From Deltaproteobacteria bacterium (GTDB lineage: Bacteria; Myxococcota; Polyangia; Polyangiales; B10-G4), in the NCBI GenBank assembly GCA_019312705.1, contig JAFDCW010000327.1:1-5840 (forward strand): a DNA stretch of 5,840 nucleotides. The letters are read 5' to 3'. This document shows positions 1 through 4,819 of the stretch, piece after piece (the stretch's first letter is position 1; every line of letters starts with the position of its first letter). The translations under genes were made by a program, and so were the position numbers. Below the pieces are notes generated by a model. It made no database searches. It was not told the DNA's origin and was given only the letters and a program-made list of their open reading frames with translations.

Positions 1-134
1 CCAACGGCATTGCATACCGGATGGCCTGCCCGCCGGGGACCTTCGTCAACGGATTGGCGGGGTCCGTCGACAACGCCATCATCAACCTCGGCATCACCTG
101 CGGCCCGGGCTCGGACGTGAAGCCGGGGCCTTAG
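1..134 (+). CDS. C-terminal fragment of a probable secreted Cys-containing protein
   Basis: This is the 3' end of a gene that begins before the window. Codons run in frame from base 3 and end at TAG 132-134, giving 43 visible residues. Third positions are mostly G or C, as expected for a real gene here. The readable part has a Cys-Pro-Pro-Gly, then Val-Asn-Gly-Leu-Ala-Gly, then Leu-Gly-Ile-Thr-Cys about 29 residues after the first Cys. The layout CPxG...vxGlxG...iixLGixC resembles a short repeated motif I know from extracellular proteins of myxobacteria, where the two cysteines are thought to pair. That assignment is from memory of the pattern only. The function is unknown, and the N-terminus needed to confirm export is outside the window. 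No clear terminator follows it. Confidence 0.65.
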   Translation, partial: NGIAYRMACPPGTFVNGLAGSVDNAIINLGITCGPGSDVKPGP

Positions 135-414
135 CGGCATTGCTCGCGTCCTCCGTGCAACCCAATCTTCACCCAAGACCTCTCCTGCCCTTCTGTCCAA
201 CGCCCGAAAAGGACACGCCATGCTTCTACAGTCTCGCGACCCGCGACGGCAAGCTCGGCCTCGTGATCGTCTGGTCTATCCAGGACGAGTTCTTGGTGCA
301 ACCGGCACGGCTGGGGCGCGACGGACCGTGAGGGTGCACCCGCCCTACGCCAGAAGCGCGCAATGTCACCCTCGAGGGCCGGTCAATTTGTTGTGGATTC
401 CGTCAGATCTCGCG

Positions 415-439
415 GGCCCCCCTTAGCTTCATGGGGGCC
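415..439. repeat. G/C-only inverted repeat (7-bp stem, 11-nt loop)
   Basis: GGCCCCC at 415-421 pairs perfectly with GGGGGCC at 433-439 around an 11-base loop. It lies about 80 bases after the coding-like stretch ends and ends one base before the putative -24 element of the promoter at 440-455. No T-run follows on either strand, so it is not a typical intrinsic terminator. It could end upstream transcription weakly, act as a protein-binding site next to the promoter, or mean nothing in such GC-rich DNA. Confidence 0.4.
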
Positions 440-455
440 AGGTGCTACCATTGCA
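440..455 (+). promoter_or_regulatory. Possible sigma-54 (-24/-12) promoter for the LamG-PEGA-Cys-rich gene run
   Basis: GG at 441-442 and GC at 453-454 are separated by exactly ten bases, the invariant geometry of RpoN promoters. The -12 element TTGCA (451-455) matches the consensus fully. The -24 element AGGTGC is weaker, keeping only the GG and one C of TGGCAC. Transcription would start near 466, leaving about 88 bases of leader before the ATG at 554. RpoN promoters need an enhancer-binding activator; no site for one could be identified. A chance match is quite possible. Confidence 0.3.
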
Positions 456-553
456 TAAGAGGTGCTGCCCCGATGGGACGATCGGCTGGACCGAGCAGCC
501 CATAGGCACGTTCAAGACGGATGCCGGATTGTTGGCGACAGCCTGATCGTGTG

Positions 554-1849
554 ATGCGAGTTCCTCGCCAGAGCCATGCGGCTGCGGTCGTGGTCGCGCT
601 CACGCTCCTGTGCGCCTGCCGCGTCAACTACGATCTCGTTGGCACGGCCGATGGCAGTACGGCCGATGGCAGCATGCCCGATGGCAGCATGCCCGATGGC
701 AGCATGCCCGATGGCAGCATGCCCGATGGCAGCATGCCCGATGGCAGCATGCCCGATGGCAGCATGGTCGATGGCAGCACGCCCGATGGCAGCATGGCCG
801 ATGGCAGCACGGCCGATTGGTGGCACACCGACTGGCAGAGCCGGACGAGGATCACCTTCAACAACACCAACAGCGCAGAGGACCTCATCAACTTCCCGGT
901 CCTGGTGTCTCTCGCCGCCGCCGATGTCGACTTCTCCCACATCGAGGCCGGCGGAGCGGATGTCCGCTTCGTCGATGGCGACGGGACCCTGCTGAACCAC
1001 GAGATCGAATCCTGGGATGACACCCCGGGTTCGGAGTCCGCGAACATCTGGGTCAGGGCGCCGCAGGTTGATGGCTCGTCCAGCACAGACTTCATCTGGA
1101 TGTATTACAACAACCCCACGGCCTCGGACGCGCAGAATCCGGCCGGTGTGTGGGATGCCAACTACGCCGGCGTCTGGCACCTGGAGGAGCAGGGCGGCGC
1201 TACCCACGACGACTCAACCGGTGCCCATGACGGAACTCGGGGCGACAATGTTTACTACGCAGGCGAGGGCCGGGACGCGCAGACCTTCGATGGAGCAAGT
1301 GATTACGTCAGCATCGCCGATCACCCTGATCTCAGTTTCGGCAACGGTGGCTCCGACAGCGCCTTCTCGGTATCTGCCTGGATCAAAGGCGAAACCAACG
1401 CCGGCGCCATCATTGCGAAGGAGGATGCCGCGGCTGAATGGGACCTTTTTCTTCATTCCGACGGTCGCCTGGGCTTGGAACTCTACGATGCCGAGGCCGA
1501 CTATATCGGTCAGGAAACGACAGTTACGGCTTCGGGAGCCTGGCAACACGTTGTGGCCACTTATGATGGCAGGGGAACCAGTGCCGGCATAGAGCTCTAT
1601 ATCGATGGTGATGCACAGACACTTAATCTTGATGAGTTCGGCCCCTACGGTGGCATGCCCGACAGCAATGCCGATGTTTCTATTGGTGTCTACGCTCGAG
1701 GTGGCAACGTCTACGACTTCGATGGTCAGATAGACGAGGCCCGCATCTCCAGCGGCGTCCGCTCCGCCGACTGGATCGAAGCCTGCTTCCTGTCACAGAA
1801 CGGCACGTTCGGGTTCAACACCTTTGGCAGCGAAGAACTTAGACCTTGA
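554..1849 (+). CDS. Lipoprotein with Asp-Gly-Ser repeat linker, DUF2341 and LamG domains
   Basis: Predicted 431-residue surface or periplasmic lipoprotein. I chose ATG 554 because it gives a compact signal peptide: R2 and R5, a hydrophobic core at residues 9-19, and lipobox LCAC with C22 as the lipidated residue. ATG 521, or GTG 551 one codon upstream, is also in frame; neither has a strong ribosome binding site. Residues 32-86 are eleven five-residue repeats (mostly PDGSM), probably a flexible spacer from the membrane. A DUF2341-like domain follows at about 89-205: it opens with two Trp, then Trp-x-x-Arg and a beta strand, and includes IWMYYNNP near 182-188. A LamG/concanavalin-A-like jellyroll spans about 215-415, with FDGASDYVSI at 245, AWIKG at 275, WQHVVATYDG at 330 and FDGQIDEARI at 389. 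DUF2341 and LamG are often found together in exported bacterial proteins; LamG folds usually bind glycans or proteins and are not enzymes. The ligand is unknown. Third-position GC in the 3' half is clearly lower than in the neighbours. Confidence 0.92.
   Translation: MRVPRQSHAAAVVVALTLLCACRVNYDLVGTADGSTADGSMPDGSMPDGSMPDGSMPDGSMPDGSMPDGSMVDGSTPDGSMADGSTADWWHTDWQSRTRITFNNTNSAEDLINFPVLVSLAAADVDFSHIEAGGADVRFVDGDGTLLNHEIESWDDTPGSESANIWVRAPQVDGSSSTDFIWMYYNNPTASDAQNPAGVWDANYAGVWHLEEQGGATHDDSTGAHDGTRGDNVYYAGEGRDAQTFDGASDYVSIADHPDLSFGNGGSDSAFSVSAWIKGETNAGAIIAKEDAAAEWDLFLHSDGRLGLELYDAEADYIGQETTVTASGAWQHVVATYDGRGTSAGIELYIDGDAQTLNLDEFGPYGGMPDSNADVSIGVYARGGNVYDFDGQIDEARISSGVRSADWIEACFLSQNGTFGFNTFGSEELRP
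647..811 (+). repeat. 15-bp coding tandem repeat, 11 units
   Basis: Eleven consecutive 15-bp units of the type CCCGATGGCAGCATG lie inside the LamG lipoprotein gene, followed by a six-base partial unit. The six units at 677-766 are identical, and so is the unit at 782-796. The outer units (647-676, 767-781, 797-811) carry substitutions giving Ala or Val instead of Pro and Thr instead of Met. The unit is five codons, so gain or loss of copies would lengthen or shorten the linker without a frameshift. The repeat has no stop codon in any of the six frames, which explains several overlapping open frames here that are not genes. Confidence 0.97.
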
Positions 1850-1882
1850 AGCGAACGCCACATTCGAAGTGAAGTAGCGCCC

Positions 1883-3019
1883 GTGTCGCAGATCACGGCA
1901 ATTGGGTTCGCGGCCCTCACCATGCCGGTGGTCCTCGCCGCGGTGATGCCGCTCGGGGTGGTTCACGCCGAAGACGAGCCGGAGCCTCGGGGCGTGGTGG
2001 TGACAGTCGGCGAGGGCGACGGGGCGGTCGCCCTTGCAGCGGCCCGCGAAGCTGGGGGCGCCATGTGGCGACCCGCCGCCATCGCCGCCGCCGACCCGCC
2101 GCCGGTCCCGGGGCCCGATGCCGCGGTGCAGGCGCTGCGAGGCTTCTATCTGGACGCGGACTTCTTGCGCTGCCTTTCGCAGCTCAACGACCGCACCCTG
2201 GACCGCACGGAGCTGCTCTCGAACGGTCACCTGGACGCAGCCGCGGCAGTCGGCATCTATGGCGGGGCTTGCGCCCTCGGCGCCGCGGACGCCGACCTGG
2301 CGGCCGCCCTGCTCCGGGAGGTCGCCGTCGCAGAGCTCCCGGCGACCGCGGCCCTCGAGGTCGTGAGCCCCGACGTGCAGCGCGTCGCCGAAGAAGAGCG
2401 GCGGGCGATCGCAGAATCCGATCGCGTCACCGTCCGGGTCGCGTCACGGCCCGCCGGGGCGGCCGTCGCGGTCGATGGGGGCGGGCGACGGTGCGCAGCG
2501 ACGCCCTGCGAGCTGTCGTTGACCCCCGGCGAGCACGTATTCGTGGTCGAAGCGCTGGGATTCGCCCGACGCACGGAGCGCCGCGACATTCGCGAGGGCA
2601 CGTCCCTCGAACTCGCCCTCGACCCGGCACCGAGTGATGTCGTGACCAACCAGCTCGCTCACGCGCTCGGCCGCCAGGTCCCACCCGACAACGCGCTCTT
2701 CGTGCGCGCCGCATCGAGGGCCTTTGGGGCGCGCCTGGTCGTCCTCTCGTTCGAGCGCCGGGGTCGTCACCACGCGGCGCTCTACGATCGCGCCAGCGGC
2801 CACATCGTCGCCGAAGCGTCCGTCGCCGATGACGAGGGCCCCGAGGTCGCCGTGGGCTCGGTCGTCAACGAGTGGCGCGGTCAGACCGAGTCGACGCCGT
2901 TTTACCGGCATCCGCTCTTCTGGATCGCCACCGTCGGCGCCGCGATCGCTGCTGGCGTCATCGTCTTCCTCGTCGTCGCCCCCCCGGATCCCCGCCATGA
3001 CATCGTATTCGGCAACTAG
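1883..3019 (+). CDS. PEGA-domain protein with signal peptide and C-terminal membrane helix
   Basis: Predicted 378-residue envelope protein. GTG 1883 is the only good in-frame start after the LamG stop, 33 bases away and in the same frame; a weak GAAG-rich stretch lies at 1866-1874. Residues about 6-28 form a hydrophobic signal ending in VHA, with likely cleavage before Glu30; the n-region has no Lys or Arg, which is unusual. An Ala-rich helical region with C97 and C130 occupies about 70-170. Residues about 182-249 are a PEGA domain: ASRPAGAAVAVDG, then C204-AATP-C209, a Pro-Gly-Glu-His turn, and EALGF. The two cysteines could form a disulfide. Residues about 345-366 are a strong membrane helix followed by a short tail ending at 378. 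PEGA domains are small beta-rich extracytoplasmic modules, thought to have structural or surface-binding roles. The layout of alpha-helical part, PEGA and C-terminal helix is familiar from myxobacterial proteins. The target is unknown. Probably co-transcribed with both neighbours. Confidence 0.9.
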   Translation: MSQITAIGFAALTMPVVLAAVMPLGVVHAEDEPEPRGVVVTVGEGDGAVALAAAREAGGAMWRPAAIAAADPPPVPGPDAAVQALRGFYLDADFLRCLSQLNDRTLDRTELLSNGHLDAAAAVGIYGGACALGAADADLAAALLREVAVAELPATAALEVVSPDVQRVAEEERRAIAESDRVTVRVASRPAGAAVAVDGGGRRCAATPCELSLTPGEHVFVVEALGFARRTERRDIREGTSLELALDPAPSDVVTNQLAHALGRQVPPDNALFVRAASRAFGARLVVLSFERRGRHHAALYDRASGHIVAEASVADDEGPEVAVGSVVNEWRGQTESTPFYRHPLFWIATVGAAIAAGVIVFLVVAPPDPRHDIVFGN

Positions 3020-3569
3020 GCAGCTCAAGATGCTCATCGCGCTCATCGCGCTCATTTCGGGCGCGTGCACCGCACAGTCGGTCGAAGAAACGCAGAGCCT
3101 CGTCATCGCCGAAGGTGCCTCGTGCGTGAGGGCCGCCGATACCGGCGCGACCGTCAACCACTACCACGCGGTGCTCTTCCTCTTCACCGGCTTCGACGAA
3201 AACGGCGACGACTCCCCGTGCGCCAGTTGCATCGCGACCGGGCGGTGCCCGGTGGTGGCCCAGGAGTGTGCTTGCATGCGGTCCCACCCTCCGAGGACGG
3301 GGTTGATCAACCGCCACCTCAGCGGCCTGCGCTTCACCGATGTCGTCCCCGACCGAGCCTATTGCATCGCCCTCTTCGCGGTTGACGACACCACGAGCAC
3401 GACTGGCCCGGGCGACCCGTCACATTCCTGCGACTGCGTCGCCGAGGCGCCGACGGCGACGATCGAAGCCTGTGGGCTGAGCCCATTCCCCGGGCGGATC
3501 GAAGAGAACGCCGGGGCGATCTTCGTGACCCTCGAGTGCGGAGAGGCGTGCCCGTGGTACATGCCCTGA
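2997..3569 (+). CDS. Small Cys-rich lipoprotein, family not recognised
   Basis: Predicted 190-residue lipoprotein with no family I recognise. ATG 2997 lies inside the end of the PEGA gene (23-base overlap) and gives an n-region with R8 and K11, a hydrophobic LIALIALI core and lipobox SGAC with C24 as the lipid site. ATG 3030 is an alternative with an AGG about nine bases upstream, but it would remove the positive charges. The frame is open further upstream to 2724, but that part is a shadow of the PEGA gene. The mature part has twelve more cysteines, an even number that fits up to six disulfides. They cluster in PCASC, RCP, ECAC, SCDC and near the end ECGEAC. There is no CxxCH haem site. The region around residues 56-66 (HAVLFLFTGFDENGD) is the most hydrophobic part of the mature chain. 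The overlap suggests co-expression with the PEGA protein, possibly in one envelope assembly (inference). Confidence 0.82.
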   Translation: MTSYSATRQLKMLIALIALISGACTAQSVEETQSLVIAEGASCVRAADTGATVNHYHAVLFLFTGFDENGDDSPCASCIATGRCPVVAQECACMRSHPPRTGLINRHLSGLRFTDVVPDRAYCIALFAVDDTTSTTGPGDPSHSCDCVAEAPTATIEACGLSPFPGRIEENAGAIFVTLECGEACPWYMP

Positions 3570-3583
3570 CCAAGCACGAGAAA

Positions 3584-3607
3584 ACCCCGCGGCCGAAACC
3601 GCGGGGT
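3584..3607 (-). terminator. Intrinsic terminator between convergent genes
   Basis: ACCCCGCGG (3584-3592) and CCGCGGGGT (3599-3607) form a perfect 9-bp stem with a six-base loop. Read on the minus strand, the stem lies 24 bases past the stop of the MORN-like lipoprotein gene and runs straight into TTTT then CTCG, the arrangement of an intrinsic terminator. On the plus strand it begins 14 bases after the Cys-rich lipoprotein stop but is followed by CGTCAC, with no T-run, so termination in that direction would be weaker. It probably insulates the two convergent transcription units. Confidence 0.8.
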
Positions 3608-3631
3608 CGTCACAGAGTGAGTCGCTGACCG

Positions 3632-4672
3632 TCAGAGACGAAGGTTGCAGCTCGTCTCGGCCCAGCGCCCCATGAAGTGCCCACCGGTCTCGGGACCGGG
3701 GATGCCCTCGCGGTACTGCCCACCGAGCACCCCGACCTCGCCATCGCGAACGACCCAACGACCCCGGAAGTGACCGTCGGCGTACTCGCCCTTGAAGATC
3801 CCGCGGAACTCGCCGGCGGCGTTGATGTACTTGCCGAAGAAGACCCGGCTTTCGTCCAGGCGCACGCCGTAGATGCCGCGCACGTGTCCTCGGAGTTCCC
3901 CGTCCTCGGAGACGACCCGGCCGATGAAGCGCCCGCGCCCATCCTCGACCCTGTGCCAGCGACCCATCAAGAAGCCGTTCTGGCAGACGTCGACGGGCCG
4001 TGCCTGGGCGATGGCGACCATGCGGTTGCCATCAGCGTCCGAGGAGAGCTCCGTCAGTCCGTCGAGCAGGCTCGCCACCGGAACGCGCAGGATCCCGCCC
4101 TCGGAGCCGAGGGGCCCCGGGAGGTCCGCGATGTAGGTGAGCACCAGGGGCTCGTCGGCGGTGGGGTTCGGGTCGATGATGGACACGACCAGGCCGTCGT
4201 TGTGGGGCAGGGTCGCCGAGGTGAACGGCAAGACCTGGGGGTTGTGGCGAGGCAGGAGGTTGTCCGTCCGGCCCTCGAAGCGGATCGTACGCCGCGCGAG
4301 GATCGCGCCGCGATTGACGACGAAGGCGCCGCTCCAGTCGTGGGGCACTTCGGCTTCTCGGTCGCCGGGGATCTGGCCCCAGGCGATGGCCACTCGCACG
4401 TGCACGGCGTCGGGGGCCGCGCGGAGGGCGACCACTTCACCGTCGATCTCCATGGGGTCGACGGTGGGCAGGTCCGCCTCGAGGAGCTGAAGTGATTCGA
4501 GCAATTCCGGCTCCCCAAAGGCGGGCAACGCCGGCTCCATGTCGTAGCCGCCGTTCTCCATTTCGAGGGCCGAGCTGATCGCCCCCTCCTCGGCGGGATC
4601 GGTTGCGGCGGCGCAACCGATGAAAAGGAAACAGGTCAGGGTGAAAAGCGTTCCAGTTTGCATATTCGTCAT
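3632..4672 (-). CDS. Lipoprotein with C-terminal MORN-like Gly/aromatic repeat domain
   Basis: Predicted 346-residue lipoprotein, family not named with confidence. The start at 4672 is set by AGGAGG at 4684-4689, eleven bases upstream. Residues 8-19 are hydrophobic and end in the lipobox FIGC with C20 as lipid site; the n-region has no Lys or Arg, which is odd. An acidic linker (about 25-80) follows, then a region of about 85-225 with predicted beta strands (VHVRVAIAWGQIPGD and LVVSIIDPNP) and no fold I recognise. From C230 to C342 is a domain with eight hydrophobic-x-Gly-x-hydrophobic units, the Gly residues being 237, 251, 262, 280, 291, 304, 318 and 335; examples are FLMGRW, FRGRW and FMGRW. 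This resembles MORN repeats, which form elongated beta hairpins, but the spacing of 11-18 residues is less regular. C230 and C342 frame the domain and could be disulfide-bonded. No catalytic motif is visible. It is convergent with the upstream gene run and divergent from the kinase. Confidence 0.9.
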   Translation of the reverse strand: MTNMQTGTLFTLTCFLFIGCAAATDPAEEGAISSALEMENGGYDMEPALPAFGEPELLESLQLLEADLPTVDPMEIDGEVVALRAAPDAVHVRVAIAWGQIPGDREAEVPHDWSGAFVVNRGAILARRTIRFEGRTDNLLPRHNPQVLPFTSATLPHNDGLVVSIIDPNPTADEPLVLTYIADLPGPLGSEGGILRVPVASLLDGLTELSSDADGNRMVAIAQARPVDVCQNGFLMGRWHRVEDGRGRFIGRVVSEDGELRGHVRGIYGVRLDESRVFFGKYINAAGEFRGIFKGEYADGHFRGRWVVRDGEVGVLGGQYREGIPGPETGGHFMGRWAETSCNLRL

Positions 4673-4683
4673 GTCGTCTTCGA

Positions 4684-4689
4684 CCTCCT
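4684..4689 (-). promoter_or_regulatory. Ribosome binding site AGGAGG of the MORN-like lipoprotein gene
   Basis: CCTCCT on the plus strand is AGGAGG on the coding strand, eleven bases before the ATG at 4670-4672. It is the strongest Shine-Dalgarno sequence I saw in the window and fixes the start of this gene; the second Met (residue 4) would lie too far from it. Confidence 0.75.
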
Positions 4690-4701
4690 GAACCCGTACT
4701 T

Positions 4702-4717
4702 CGCAAGGCCCGTGCCC
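4702..4717 (-). promoter_or_regulatory. Near-consensus sigma-54 (-24/-12) promoter of the MORN-like lipoprotein gene
   Basis: On the minus strand the sequence reads GGGCACGGGCCTTGCG. The RpoN consensus is TGGCACG, four bases, TTGC, then A or T. Here GGCACG and TTGC are both exact, with GG (4716-4715) and GC (4704-4703) ten bases apart as required. The deviations are the first base of the -24 element (G, not T) and the base after TTGC (G, not A/T). The predicted transcription start is near 4691, two bases before the AGGAGG and 19 before the ATG, a geometry that would work. RpoN regulons are large in myxobacteria and depend on enhancer-binding proteins; the activator and its site are not identifiable here. 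Confidence 0.5.
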
Positions 4718-4795
4718 AGCCTCTCACGGCAAAAACTCGTGTGATTTCATGCACCCCCAGGTGTAGGGAAAAGTCCCCGCTGGTGCGCCTGGCCC

Positions 4796-4811
4796 GTAGG
4801 GTCGACCCTAC
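4796..4811. promoter_or_regulatory. Perfect 16-bp palindrome upstream of the kinase gene, possible operator
   Basis: GTAGGGTCGACCCTAC is a complete inverted repeat with no spacer, ending eight bases before the kinase GTG. Its half-site GTAGGG occurs again at 4763-4768, followed by an imperfect inverse (AAAAGTCCC). The position in the divergent spacer suggests a binding site for a dimeric regulator of the kinase gene, or an mRNA hairpin just ahead of its start. No regulator gene is in view. Confidence 0.35.
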
Positions 4812-4819
4812 AGGGCCCC

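Larger units (their letters stand above)
135..553. other. Intergenic region without a convincing gene
   Basis: These 419 bases separate the upstream gene end from the LamG lipoprotein start. No long gene is supported on either strand. From about 206 to the TGA at 329-331 the frame starting at TTG 140 has mostly G/C third positions and a plausible composition (it includes FYSLATRDGKLGLVIVWS), so it could be a tiny gene or the remnant of one. The bases before about 205 in that frame do not show the same bias, there is no ribosome binding site before TTG 140, and I recognise no family. Further downstream lie a G/C-only hairpin (415-439) and a possible -24/-12 promoter (440-455), described separately. 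The long minus-strand reading frames that reach into this area from the LamG gene are shadows of its tandem repeat. Confidence 0.5.

Noticed and set aside
647..811. CRISPR-like array
   Set aside because: The 15-bp units are contiguous, without spacers, and lie in frame within a coding region.
512..1207. Long minus-strand open frame of 231 codons opposite the LamG lipoprotein gene, rich in His-Ala-Ala-Ile repeats
   Set aside because: It is the antisense of the 15-bp repeat, which has no stop in any frame. The plus-strand product has a signal peptide and recognisable domains; this one has neither.
1847..1882. Stop-codon read-through joining the LamG and PEGA frames, which are in the same phase
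   Set aside because: The PEGA protein has its own signal peptide directly after GTG 1883, so a separate gene is the simpler reading.
2724..2996. Upstream extension of the Cys-rich lipoprotein frame inside the PEGA gene
   Set aside because: The extension is Arg/Ser/Pro-rich shadow sequence and would bury the lipoprotein signal in the middle of the protein.
3033..3059. Three copies of a nine-base unit (CTCATCGCG, the last copy diverged)
   Set aside because: It encodes the hydrophobic core of a signal peptide; such short repeats of Leu-Ile-Ala codons are expected there.
3677..4495. Plus-strand open frame of 272 codons inside the minus-strand lipoprotein gene
   Set aside because: The minus-strand frame has a lipobox, a strong ribosome site and a repeat domain. 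The plus-strand frame lacks a signal or any family likeness and is a typical GC-rich shadow.
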